Positions 1-8,489 of a DNA stretch of 64,000 nucleotides are shown here, piece after piece. Every line of letters starts with the position of its first letter. Position 1 is the stretch's first letter. Made by a program: the position numbers and the translations under genes. Where the stretch lies: positions 2,137,501-2,201,500 of the forward strand of contig NZ_CP121695.1 of the NCBI RefSeq assembly GCF_029761915.1. The letters are read 5' to 3'. The notes below the pieces were generated by a model. That model was not told where the DNA came from. It worked only from the letters and a program-made list of their open reading frames with translations, and did no database searches. The DNA is from Bradyrhizobium sp. CB1650 (lineage in GTDB: Bacteria > Pseudomonadota > Alphaproteobacteria > Rhizobiales > Xanthobacteraceae).

Positions 1-516
1 TTCGGCGCGGGTCCGATCGGGCTTTTGACGATGCTTGCCGCGCGCCGCGCCGGTATCGCGGACATCACGGTCGCCGACATCGCGCCCGCGCCGCTCGCCT
101 TCGCAAGCCGGCTCGGTGCGGATCATGTCGAGAACGTCGCGAGCGGCGAGAATGGCTTGAAGGCCCAGGCCGCGGCGCGTCCATATGACGTCGCCTTCGA
201 AGTGTCCGGCACGGCCGCAGGCCTCGCCAGCGCGATTCGGATCGTCAGGCGCGGCGGCACGGTGGTGCAGATCGGCAATCTGCCGGGCGGCCAGATTCCG
301 GTGCCGGCGAATGCGGTGATGGCGAAGGAGATCGATCTCCGCGGCTCGTTCCGCTTCGGCTTCGAGTTCATGACGGCCGTGGAACTGATCGCCGCCGGCA
401 GCGTCGATGTGCTGTCGCTGGTCACGGCGGAGCGCCCGCTGTCGACGGCGCCCGACGCGCTCAGGCTGGCGCTCGATCGCTCGCAGAGCGTCAAGGTCGT
501 GCTGACCGCGAACTGA
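1..516 (+). CDS. zinc-type alcohol dehydrogenase, L-idonate 5-dehydrogenase-like (3' part)
   Basis: The reading frame is open from the first base, so the N-terminal catalytic zinc domain lies outside the window. What remains starts in the Rossmann dinucleotide motif (GAGPIGLLT) and continues through the NAD(P) domain (FEVSGTAAGL, RRGGTVVQIG) to a natural stop. The pattern is that of medium-chain zinc dehydrogenases acting on sugar acids, most like L-idonate 5-dehydrogenase. The next gene, mannonate dehydratase, starts 14 bases downstream on the same strand, which supports a hexuronate or aldonate catabolic operon. The exact substrate is inferred from context. Confidence 0.75.
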   Translation, partial: FGAGPIGLLTMLAARRAGIADITVADIAPAPLAFASRLGADHVENVASGENGLKAQAAARPYDVAFEVSGTAAGLASAIRIVRRGGTVVQIGNLPGGQIPVPANAVMAKEIDLRGSFRFGFEFMTAVELIAAGSVDVLSLVTAERPLSTAPDALRLALDRSQSVKVVLTAN

Positions 517-530
517 TCGGAGAAGAACGC

Positions 531-1721
531 ATGATGCTGGAGGGATGGCGCTGGTACGGGCCCGATGATCCCGTGTCGCTCGACGATGTCAGGCAGGCCG
601 GTGCGACGGACATTGTCTCGGCGCTGCATCAGGTCCCGATCGGTGAGGCCTGGACGCGCCAGGCGGTCGAGGAGCGCAAGAACTTCATCGAGCGCGGCCA
701 GCCCGGCCGCTCGCAACTGACCTGGTCGGTGGTGGAATCGATTCCGGTCCCCGACGACGTCAAGCGATTAGGGGGCAAGGCGACGCGATCGATCGAGGCG
801 TGGATCGCGAGCCTCGAGGCGGTGGCGAGCGCCGGCATCAAGATCATCTGCTACAATTTCATGCCGGTGGTCGACTGGTGCCGCACCGATCTCGAATGGG
901 AGCTGCCGAACGGCGCCCGCGCGATGCGCTTCGACCAGGACCGCTTTGCCGCCTTCGAGCTGCACATCCTGGAGCGCCCCGCCGCGCGCCAGGAATATCC
1001 GCCCGAGGCGCAGGCGCGCGCGAAAAAGCTGTTCGAGCAGATGACGCAGGCCGACATCGACTATCTGATCATGGTCATCGCCAGCGCGCTCCCCGGCTCG
1101 ACCACCGAGCCGATGACGATCCCGCAATTCCGCGACCGGCTCGACCAGTATCGCGAGATCACGCCAAAGATCCTGCGTCAGCATCTCGCCGAGTTCCTCG
1201 CGCGCGTCGCGCCGGTCGCCGAGCAGCTAGGCGTATCGCTGACGCTGCATCCCGACGATCCGCCGCGTCCGCTGTTCGGCCTGCCGCGCGTCGCCTCGAC
1301 TGCCGACGACTACCAGGCGCTGTTCGATGCCGTGCCGTCGAAGGCCAACGGCATCTGCCTTTGCACCGGCTCGCTCGGCGTGCGCGCCGAGAACAACCTG
1401 CCCGGGATGGCCGAGCGCTTCGGCCCGCGCATCGCATTCGCGCATCTGCGCGCGACCAAGCGCGAGGCCGACGGTCTGTCGTTCTACGAGTCCGATCATC
1501 TCGACGGCGACGTCGACATGGTCGCGGTGCTGAAGGCGCTGCTGAAGGAGAACGCGCAGCGTTCGCCGGACCGCCAGATCGTGTTCCGCCCCGATCATGG
1601 CCATCGCATGCTTGACGATCTCGCCGCTACCAAGCGCACCAATCCCGGCTACACCGCAATCGGCCGCCTGCGCGGCCTTGCCGAGCTGCGCGGCGCGATT
1701 CGAGCGATCGAGCATCGATAG
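531..1721 (+). CDS. uxuA: mannonate dehydratase
   Basis: 396 aa, the usual size of UxuA, which dehydrates D-mannonate to 2-keto-3-deoxygluconate in hexuronate catabolism. Visible family features are HPDDPP near residue 240, CTGSLG, the AHLRATKR segment and RPDHGHRM near residue 353, which supply metal and substrate ligands of the TIM barrel. The ATG follows a GGAGAAG ribosome site and lies 14 bases after the dehydrogenase stop, so the two genes are probably co-transcribed. The next gene is convergent, so this ends the operon. Function is well supported by motif pattern; it was not checked by alignment. Confidence 0.88.
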   Translation: MMLEGWRWYGPDDPVSLDDVRQAGATDIVSALHQVPIGEAWTRQAVEERKNFIERGQPGRSQLTWSVVESIPVPDDVKRLGGKATRSIEAWIASLEAVASAGIKIICYNFMPVVDWCRTDLEWELPNGARAMRFDQDRFAAFELHILERPAARQEYPPEAQARAKKLFEQMTQADIDYLIMVIASALPGSTTEPMTIPQFRDRLDQYREITPKILRQHLAEFLARVAPVAEQLGVSLTLHPDDPPRPLFGLPRVASTADDYQALFDAVPSKANGICLCTGSLGVRAENNLPGMAERFGPRIAFAHLRATKREADGLSFYESDHLDGDVDMVAVLKALLKENAQRSPDRQIVFRPDHGHRMLDDLAATKRTNPGYTAIGRLRGLAELRGAIRAIEHR

Positions 1722-1826
1722 GGAGGCCGTCCGTCGGGGTGCTTTCAACAAAAATGCGAAAACAACCCCATGCAAAGTAGCACGGCCGTCGGCGGCAAGG
1801 ATACCTCGCGCGCCGTAACACATTGA

Positions 1827-1850
1827 CGGCTCGGGCAAAAAACCGAGTCG
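1827..1850. terminator. hairpin between uxuA and the convergent TetR gene
   Basis: GGCTCGG (1828-1834) pairs with CCGAGTC (1843-1849), with one G-T pair, around an A-rich loop. It sits 106 bases after uxuA and 49 bases before the end of the convergent TetR gene. There is no clear T tract on either strand, so terminator function is only a suggestion. Nothing else was recognised in 1722-1898. Confidence 0.3.
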
Positions 1851-1898
1851 CGCGCATCGTCGCGCGGCCGCGATAATCCACCCTGCCAGACGGCGTTG

Positions 1899-2558
1899 CT
1901 ATCCGGGCGCCTTCACCGCCAGCCAGGCCAGAATCATCTCCACGATCTGCTGCCGGCTCTTCGCCAGCACCTTCGGCTCGCTCAGGTCGCGATCGAACAG
2001 CGCGCCGAAGGTGTGGCGATTGGCGACGCGGAAGAAGCAGTAGGAGCTGATGGCCAGATGCAGGTCGATGGCGTCGACGTCGTCGCGGAAGACGCCTTCG
2101 GCGCGGCCGCGCGCGAGGATGCCGCCGAGCGTTGCGATCACGCTGGCGTTGAGCTGGCGCAGTTGCGGTGTCTGCTTGAGGTGCTTGCCGTAATGGATGT
2201 TCTCGATGCTGACGAGGCGGATGAAGTTCGGATTGTGCTCGTCATGATCGAAGGTCGCCTCGATCAGCCGGCGCAAGCCCTCGCGGGGGTCGCAGCGTCC
2301 GATGTCGAGCTGATCCTCCAGCGCGCGGATGCTGCGATAGGCCTCTGCCAGCACCGCGAGGTAGAGCTGCTCCTTGCCGCCAAAATAGTAATAGATCATC
2401 CGCTTCGACGTCCGCGTCCGCGCCGCGATCGCATCGACGCGGGCGCCGGAATAGCCTTCGCGGGCGAATTCCAGCGTCGCCACTTCAAGGATGTCGCGCT
2501 TGGTGCGCTCGGGGTCGTTGGTGCGCTTCGGAGGGGGCGGCATGCGCTCAAGCATCAC
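1899..2558 (-). CDS. TetR/AcrR family transcriptional regulator
   Basis: 219 aa with a classic N-terminal TetR helix-turn-helix at about residues 17-63 (RTKRDILEVATLEFAREGYSG, then RVDAIAARTRTSKRMIYYYFGGKEQLYLAV). The C-terminal helical ligand domain is less conserved. It is divergent from the MFS transporter at 2774, with 215 bases between the starts, so it probably represses the transporter/esterase genes and perhaps itself. A GTAC-N6-GTAC element in the gap is a candidate operator. The ligand is unknown; the neighbours suggest an ester or its acid or alcohol product. Confidence 0.85.
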   Translation of the reverse strand: MMLERMPPPPKRTNDPERTKRDILEVATLEFAREGYSGARVDAIAARTRTSKRMIYYYFGGKEQLYLAVLAEAYRSIRALEDQLDIGRCDPREGLRRLIEATFDHDEHNPNFIRLVSIENIHYGKHLKQTPQLRQLNASVIATLGGILARGRAEGVFRDDVDAIDLHLAISSYCFFRVANRHTFGALFDRDLSEPKVLAKSRQQIVEMILAWLAVKAPG

Positions 2559-2647
2559 TGTTTCTCCCGCCAGTTTCTATGGATCACCTTGAAGGTGAAG
2601 GCAAATTTCGCCTGCTTGGGCAGCGTTTCGGCGTCGTCTTGCATAAA

Positions 2648-2663
2648 CGTACTAGTTCGTACA
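2648..2663. promoter_or_regulatory. candidate TetR operator
   Basis: Two GTAC half-sites (2649-2652 and 2659-2662) flank a TAGTTC core in an otherwise AT-rich part of the divergent TetR/MFS region. The spacing and position fit an operator for the neighbouring TetR protein. The symmetry is imperfect and no second copy was found, so this is a suggestion. Confidence 0.35.
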
Positions 2664-2773
2664 TTATCGATCCAAACCAAGGTTGCGGCAATCAGCAACA
2701 AAAAAACTCGCGCGAGGCGGACCACTGCCTGACGCGAGCCGCGACGGAGACTGCATCCGGGGGAGGAGATTCC

Positions 2774-4117
2774 ATGAGCCTGACGTCAACCGCATCAACG
2801 CTGCACGCACCAATCGCGGCCGAAGCCGCGCCGAACAAGCTGCCCAAGCGCGCTGCGCTCGTCAGCTTTGTCGGCAGCATGCTCGAATACTACGACTTCT
2901 TCATCTACGGCACCGCCGCCGCGCTGATCTTTCCAAAAGTGTTCTTCGCCAATGTCGACCCGTCGACCGCAACCCTGCTCGCGCTGCTCTCCTTCGGCAT
3001 CGGCTATATCGCCCGTCCCGTCGGCGCCGTCATCCTCGGCCATTTCGGCGACCGCATCGGGCGCAAGACGGTGCTCCTGTTCACGCTGGTCCTGATGGGC
3101 GGCTCGACCCTCGCCATCGGCCTGTTGCCCGATGCCAAGGCCATTGGCAACGCCGCGCCGATCATCCTCACTCTCTTGCGCCTGTTGCAGGGCCTGTCGG
3201 CGGCCGGCGAGCAGAGCGGCGCCAACTCGTTGACGCTGGAGCATTCCGCCAACTCCAACCGCGCTTTCTTCACGAGCTGGACGCTGAGCGGTACGCAGGC
3301 TGGCGCGATCCTGGCGACGCTGGTGTTCATCCCGGTGTCGAGCCTGCCGGAGGAACAGCTCCTGAGCTGGGGCTGGCGCATTCCCTTCCTGCTCTCCGCG
3401 CTTGTGCTGCTGGTCGCCTATCTGGTGCGGCGGACCATGCCGGAAACGCCCGTCTTCACCGAGATCAAGGACAAGGCGAAGGTCGCCCGTTTTCCGGTGG
3501 TGGCGCTGCTGCGCGACTACTGGCCGGACGTGCTGCGCGTGATCGTCTGCGCGCTGATCGCCACCGTGAGCACCATGACCGCCGTGTTCGCGCTCGGCTA
3601 TGCCACCAGCAAGTTCGGCGTCGCGCGCCCGACCATGCTGTGGGCCGGCGCGCTCGGCAACGTCACGGCGCTGATCACCCAGCCGCTGTGGGCGCTGCTC
3701 GCCGACCGCATCGGCCGCAAGCCGGTGTTCATCGGCGGCGTGCTCGGCTGCGCGGTGCTGGTCTTCCCGTACTTCCTTGCGGTGGCATCGGGGAATACGC
3801 TCGCGATCTTCGCCGCCGCGATGATCCTCTCCGGCATCATCTATGCCGCGCCGAACGCGATCTGGCCGTCCTTCTATGCCGAGATGTTCGAAGCGCGCGT
3901 GCGCTACTCCGGCACCGCGATCGGCACGCAACTCGGCTTCCTTGCCGCCGGCTTCACGCCGCTGGTGAGCGCGAGCCTGGTCGGCGAGGGGCCAAATGGC
4001 TGGATCCCGGTCGCAATCTTCATCGCCTGCTGCTGCGTGATCTCGGCAGCGGCCGCGGCCACGGCGCGCGAAACCCATGCCGTCGACATCGCCGATCTCG
4101 GCAAGCGGCGTGCTTGA
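2774..4117 (+). CDS. MFS transporter, metabolite:H+ symporter (MHS) type
   Basis: 447 aa from an ATG preceded by a strong GGGAGGAG site. The open frame extends upstream to 2579, but that part is the regulatory region. About 12 membrane segments are evident. The MHS signature is present: the first segment ends in MLEYYDFFIYGTAAAL, and the loop motif GHFGDRIGRKT (about residue 89) recurs as LLADRIGRKPV near residue 310. MHS proteins import organic acids and similar small solutes with protons. The gene is divergent from TetR and 25 bases upstream of an esterase gene, so the solute may be an ester substrate or its acid product. Confidence 0.85.
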   Translation: MSLTSTASTLHAPIAAEAAPNKLPKRAALVSFVGSMLEYYDFFIYGTAAALIFPKVFFANVDPSTATLLALLSFGIGYIARPVGAVILGHFGDRIGRKTVLLFTLVLMGGSTLAIGLLPDAKAIGNAAPIILTLLRLLQGLSAAGEQSGANSLTLEHSANSNRAFFTSWTLSGTQAGAILATLVFIPVSSLPEEQLLSWGWRIPFLLSALVLLVAYLVRRTMPETPVFTEIKDKAKVARFPVVALLRDYWPDVLRVIVCALIATVSTMTAVFALGYATSKFGVARPTMLWAGALGNVTALITQPLWALLADRIGRKPVFIGGVLGCAVLVFPYFLAVASGNTLAIFAAAMILSGIIYAAPNAIWPSFYAEMFEARVRYSGTAIGTQLGFLAAGFTPLVSASLVGEGPNGWIPVAIFIACCCVISAAAAATARETHAVDIADLGKRRA

Positions 4118-4142
4118 GAGCGAACACGAGGATAACGATCGC

Positions 4143-5630
4143 ATGCTGACAGGCGCAGTTCCAACCACGAGCGGGCCGGTTCTCGGCGCCGAGCAGGCCG
4201 GCGTGCGCGTCTTCAAGGGCGTGCCGTTCGCGGTTGCGCGGCGCTTTGCAAAGGCAACACCGCCGCGCGCCTGGACGGAGCCGCGCCGCTGCACGGACTA
4301 CGGCGCCTATGCGCCGCAGCCCGGCCACCTCGACCATGCCGACGAGGACTCCTGTCTCAGCCTGAACATCTGGGCGCCGGCGGCCGTCGATCGTCCGCTG
4401 CCGGTGCTGTTCTTCATCCATGGCGGTGCCTTCGTCACCGGCGGCGGCGCCGACTATGACGGCGGCTTCCTCGCTGCGCACGGCCCGGCCGTGATCGTCA
4501 CCATCAACTACCGGCTCGGGCCGCTCGGCTTCCTGCAGCTCCATCGCCACGGACTGGACGAGGCCAACAATCTGGCTGTCTCGGATGCGCTTGCCGCACT
4601 CGACTGGGTTCGCGCCAACATCGCAAGTTTCGGCGGCGACCCGGACGCGGTGACGCTGTCGGGCCAATCGGCCGGCGCGTCCATGGCGATTGCGCTGGCA
4701 ACGCTGCCGCAAGCCAAAGGCAAATTCATCCGCGCCCTTGCGCTCAGTGCGCCCGGCCGAACCATCACGAGCGCCGATCATGCCGACGAGGTCGCGGCTC
4801 GCGTGCTCGCCGAACTCGAGATGGTGCGCGATCCCGCTGCGATCGCGGCCGTGCCGTTGCCGCAGCTCTTTGCGGCGGTGGAGCGCGTCGGCCGGAGGCT
4901 CGCGGATGAGACGGACGGAGGCACGGTGTTCGGCCCGGTGCTCGACGGCACCGTGATCCCGCGCGAGCCGCGCGATGTCCTTGCCGACGGGGAGTTGCGC
5001 GACATTCCGCTCTGGCTCGGCTCCTGCCGCGACGAGATGATGATGTTCTTGAAGAGCACGCCGCCGGCCGCGATGATCCGCGTCACCGAACAGCAGGTGC
5101 GCGCCGCCTTCGGCGATGCCGGCTGGGAGCGCTTGGCTGCCTGCTACCGCGCCACGGCGCGCGCCGACGAGGATCCGTACGAGGCGCTGCTGTCGGACGC
5201 GTTCTGGCATCGCCCGATGGCCGATCTGGCGCGGCTTCACGCAGCAGCCGGCGGCGCGGTATGGCTGAGCCGGTTCGATCATCGCCCCGCGCTGGAGCCG
5301 TTCCTGTCGCAGGGGCCGACCCACGGCGCCGACAATGCCTGCCTGTGGGCACACCTGCCTGACTTCATCGACCGCCCGATCTTGCGCCGCAAGGGCGGAC
5401 CGATGACGCCGGCCGACATCGACGTGGCGGCGCGGTTTCAGGCGAGCGTGCTGCGCTTCGTCGCGACCGGCATGCCGGATGTTGCCGAAGCATGGCCGCG
5501 GTTCGAGCCCGGCAAGGAGCCTCTCGCAATCTTCGGCCAGCCGTTTCATATTGTTCCTCTCAACCAAGGCAAGCGCTTCGGCCTGTGGGCGGAGCTGACC
5601 GAACGGTCCCATCGCGAAGCGGTGGCCTAA
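4143..5630 (+). CDS. type-B carboxylesterase (cytosolic)
   Basis: 495 aa. The oxyanion-hole motif HGGAF is near residue 93 and the nucleophile elbow GQSAGA near residue 174. A glutamate in SCRDEMMMF (about residue 297) and the histidine in THGADNACLW (about residue 394) complete a plausible triad. No signal peptide is visible, so it is predicted cytosolic. The start at 4143 follows ACGAGGA; an upstream in-frame start would overlap the transporter. It lies between the MFS gene and a second, exported esterase, consistent with uptake and hydrolysis of an ester. The natural ester is unknown. Confidence 0.87.
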   Translation: MLTGAVPTTSGPVLGAEQAGVRVFKGVPFAVARRFAKATPPRAWTEPRRCTDYGAYAPQPGHLDHADEDSCLSLNIWAPAAVDRPLPVLFFIHGGAFVTGGGADYDGGFLAAHGPAVIVTINYRLGPLGFLQLHRHGLDEANNLAVSDALAALDWVRANIASFGGDPDAVTLSGQSAGASMAIALATLPQAKGKFIRALALSAPGRTITSADHADEVAARVLAELEMVRDPAAIAAVPLPQLFAAVERVGRRLADETDGGTVFGPVLDGTVIPREPRDVLADGELRDIPLWLGSCRDEMMMFLKSTPPAAMIRVTEQQVRAAFGDAGWERLAACYRATARADEDPYEALLSDAFWHRPMADLARLHAAAGGAVWLSRFDHRPALEPFLSQGPTHGADNACLWAHLPDFIDRPILRRKGGPMTPADIDVAARFQASVLRFVATGMPDVAEAWPRFEPGKEPLAIFGQPFHIVPLNQGKRFGLWAELTERSHREAVA

Positions 5631-5654
5631 GAAGAAAAGAAGATGGGAGGCAAG

Positions 5655-7328
5655 ATGAAGGTCGCCAACCGCAACTTCGCGCACCTCGTGCAATCGGTCC
5701 TGTCGGTCGCGAGCCTCGCCATGCTTGCGACCTCAGCCGTCACACCGGCATCCGCGCAAATCGTCGTGACGCCCATTCCCGGCGATCCCGTCAGCATCGA
5801 CTCCGGCGCCGTGTCCGGCAAGGTGCTACCCTCGGGCGTGAAGGCCTATCTCGGCATCCCCTATGCTGCTCCGCCGCTCGGCGATCTCCGCTGGCGCGAG
5901 CCGCAGAAGGTCGAGGCGTGGAAGGGCGTCTACCACGCCGATCGCCTCGCGAGCGAATGCATCCAGGTGCTGCGCCGGCATAACCTCAATCACTATTTCG
6001 GTGAGGAGGCGACGAGCGAGAATTGCCTCTACCTGAACATCTGGGCGAGCGGCGATGCCAAGGCGGGCGCAAAGCTTCCGGTCGTGGCCTGGATCTATGG
6101 CGGAGGCTTCACGCTCGGCTCCAGCGGCATGGCGATGTATGACGGCGAGAACGTCGCGAAGAAAGGCACGATCTTCGTCAGCTTCAACTACCGCGTCGGC
6201 ATTTTGGGCAATCTCGCCCATCCCGAGCTGACCGCGGAATCGCCGCACCACGCATCCGGCAATTATGGCCTGATGGATCAGGTCGCCGCTCTGCAATGGA
6301 TCAAGCGCAACATCGCGCAATTCGGCGGCGATCCCGACAACGTGACCATCACGGGCCAGTCGGCCGGCGCCATGTCGGTGTCGGCGATCGAGGCGAGCCC
6401 GCTGGCGAAGGGTCTGTTCAATCGCGGCTTTGCGATGAGCCTGAGCATGTTCGACAACCGCTTCAAATTCCCGAAGCTGCCGGACGCCGAGAAGATCGGC
6501 CTCGAGGTGCAGTCGGCGCTAGGCGTGTCGTCGCTCGCGGAGATGCGGCTGATCCAGGCCGACAAGATCTTGGCGATCCAGAAAGATTGTCAGCTCGGTT
6601 GCGCCGGGAACATCGCCGTGCCGCTCGATATCGACGGCCATGTGCTGCCCGATACGGTGCCGAACATTTTTGCGGCCGGCAAACAGAACGATGTCGCCAC
6701 CGTTGCCGGCTTCACCCGCGACGAAAGCTCGAACGATCTCCGCACCGCGGCAAATCTCGAAGCCTATCTCGCCGCTGCAAGGAAGCTCTACGGTGACCAG
6801 GCCGATCGCTTCCTCGCGCTCTATCCTGCAAAGACCGATGACGAGGCGAAAGCCATGGGCCTCCTCGCTGCGCGCGAGGGGCTGGTCGAGGTGGGCACGC
6901 GCAACTGGGCCGTGGCGCAGAGGAAGACCGGCAAGGCGCGGTTCTACATGTACATGTTCTCGCGGGTGCATCCTTTCGCACCCGGTGTCGAGTTCTTCGA
7001 CAGCCCGCAGAAGATCGGCGCTTACCACACCTCCGACGTGCCCTATTGGTTCGGCACGCAGGACGCCTTCAACAAGTTCCGCACCACGCGGGTCTGGACC
7101 GAATTCGATCGTGCACTGTCCGACCGCATGATGGAAACGCTCGTCGCCTTCGCGCGCACGGGAGACCCGAGCACGCCGGCGACGCCATGGCCGCAGTGGA
7201 CGGTCGACGCGCAAAAATATCTGGAGTTCGGCGACGACATCGGCGTGCGCGAGGAAAATCGCGCGCGCCTCGATTTCCACACGCCGGTAAACGTCACGCC
7301 GTCGACGCCGCGGGCGTCGCGGGACTAG
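5655..7328 (+). CDS. type-B carboxylesterase, exported
   Basis: 557 aa from the ATG that sits four bases after a GGGAGG site; the in-frame ATG at 5643 precedes that site and is less likely. A Sec signal peptide ends near ASAQ (about residue 35). The esterase fold shows YGGGFTLG (about residue 149), GQSAGAM (about 234), a glutamate in TRDESSND (about 356) and a histidine in YHTSDVPYWFG (about 457). It follows the cytosolic esterase by 24 bases. One enzyme appears to work in the periplasm and the other in the cytosol, with the MFS protein between them. Confidence 0.87.
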   Translation: MKVANRNFAHLVQSVLSVASLAMLATSAVTPASAQIVVTPIPGDPVSIDSGAVSGKVLPSGVKAYLGIPYAAPPLGDLRWREPQKVEAWKGVYHADRLASECIQVLRRHNLNHYFGEEATSENCLYLNIWASGDAKAGAKLPVVAWIYGGGFTLGSSGMAMYDGENVAKKGTIFVSFNYRVGILGNLAHPELTAESPHHASGNYGLMDQVAALQWIKRNIAQFGGDPDNVTITGQSAGAMSVSAIEASPLAKGLFNRGFAMSLSMFDNRFKFPKLPDAEKIGLEVQSALGVSSLAEMRLIQADKILAIQKDCQLGCAGNIAVPLDIDGHVLPDTVPNIFAAGKQNDVATVAGFTRDESSNDLRTAANLEAYLAAARKLYGDQADRFLALYPAKTDDEAKAMGLLAAREGLVEVGTRNWAVAQRKTGKARFYMYMFSRVHPFAPGVEFFDSPQKIGAYHTSDVPYWFGTQDAFNKFRTTRVWTEFDRALSDRMMETLVAFARTGDPSTPATPWPQWTVDAQKYLEFGDDIGVREENRARLDFHTPVNVTPSTPRASRD

Positions 7329-7400
7329 AGCCTGGACTGATGAACCCGCGGTGCGGTCAGGGCGCATCTGTCCGGTAAACCTCTGATAGCGGCGCGAGCG

Positions 7401-7420
7401 CGGACCTCAGCAGAGGTCCG
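7401..7420 (+). terminator. hairpin downstream of the exported esterase
   Basis: A perfect 8-bp stem, CGGACCTC and GAGGTCCG, closes an AGCA loop 73 bases after the esterase stop. There is no strong T run. A termination or RNA-end role is plausible because the next gene is on the opposite strand. No gene was recognised in the rest of 7329-7565. Confidence 0.45.
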
Positions 7421-7565
7421 GAGCTCAAGAATAGAATTGCTGATTAGGGAGGTCGAGCGCGCAAAACGTTGCAAACATCGGGCTGCGTGTTGCGGCACGG
7501 CTGCATAAGCAAAGCCGCGCCTCACGCCGCCCAAGTTGCGGAGGCGCGTCTGTGCCTAGAGCCTC

Positions 7566-8042
7566 TTACGTACCGGGCGTTCTGACGACCAGTTTGATGT
7601 TCAGGAGGTTGACGCCCTTGAACGGGTTCGGCGCGCTTTCGATCGTGCCAGTACCCGTCGCGTTCGCATAGGCACCCGTTCCCGAGAGGATCGTATATTC
7701 GCCCGTTGACCGGCCATCCTTGACCGAGCCGGTGTAACGCGCCGTGATCGAGCCATCTTCGAACGTGTAGGTGCTGTAGCCGTAGAAGGGGCCCGAGCCT
7801 TTGAGCAAGTCCGAGGAGTTGACGAACTCCTTCACCCCGATGCGGCCGTCCTTGAAGACGGCGACGCCGAACAATTTGCCGGACGCGATCGCCTGGCCTT
7901 CGATGTTTGCGACCTCTGTTACCTTGTAGTCGATCGGCTTGGTGACGAGCTTGAACTCGAGGACCTGCTCTCCGGCCAGAGCGGTTGATGCCGCAATGAT
8001 CAGAGCCACGCCGGAAAGGAAAACGGAGAGAGACTTGCGCAT
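7566..8042 (-). CDS. small secreted beta-barrel protein, allene-oxide-cyclase-like; function unknown
   Basis: 158 aa from an ATG behind a near-perfect AGGAGGAG site; the longer open frame to 8192 is rejected. A signal peptide (MRKSLSVFLSG through STALAG) is followed by a beta-rich domain with the pattern YSTYTFEDGSITARYTG, then ILSGTGAYANATGTG. That pattern resembles small allene-oxide-cyclase/dirigent-like barrels. No catalytic role can be assigned. It is a single gene with no obvious partner. The fold call is by pattern only. Confidence 0.7.
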   Translation of the reverse strand: MRKSLSVFLSGVALIIAASTALAGEQVLEFKLVTKPIDYKVTEVANIEGQAIASGKLFGVAVFKDGRIGVKEFVNSSDLLKGSGPFYGYSTYTFEDGSITARYTGSVKDGRSTGEYTILSGTGAYANATGTGTIESAPNPFKGVNLLNIKLVVRTPGT

Positions 8043-8192
8043 ATGCTCCTCCTGCGTTTGCTGGAATTGAAGTGCGTATGCTTGCCGTGCGCCGCCGGCG
8101 GCTGAAGTTTCGGGAAGCGTCCAGCGTGCAGGCTCGGACACAACTATGGGTCTAGGCGAGGGAAGTTCAGCGCTTGATCTCGTGATCTTCAA

Positions 8193-8489
8193 CAGCCACT
8201 AGGGTGTACTCAAAAAGGGGTAGCTCGCAGGATAGGTAGAGCGAAGCGAAATCCATCAACTCTATTGAAACACGGACAGCGAGCGATGGGTTTCGCAAGA
8301 CCTCAACCTTTGCTACGGCTGAACCGCTCATTGACCTCAGCCAGTCTCGGGCGTTGAATGCTCCTTGGAGTGCGGCCGGAGGAGTTGCGGCATCCGTCAT
8401 CTCGCAAGGCATTCGGGTTGCCGGGCCTGCTCTCCTTGTTCGGAAACGAACGGTCTGGCTTCACCGACGCGCACGGAGAGTCGAGAGCC
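8193..8489. repeat. intergenic region with a degraded dispersed repeat
   Basis: The stretch between 8043 and the cytochrome gene (447 bases) contains no gene I trust. It holds GGTAGAGCGAAGCGAAATCC at about 8234-8253 and a partly inverted GATGGGTTTCGC at about 8285-8296. This resembles the GGTAGAGCGAAGCGAAACCC element that is common between genes in Bradyrhizobium. Open frames crossing it are repeat translations. Confidence 0.4.

Noticed and set aside
2579..2773. Upstream extension of the MFS transporter
   Set aside because: No membrane or conserved sequence; it overlaps the divergent regulatory region and precedes the strong ribosome site.
8167..8412. 81-aa ORF on the minus strand
   Set aside because: It lies across a degraded dispersed repeat, has no ribosome site and matches no family I recognise.
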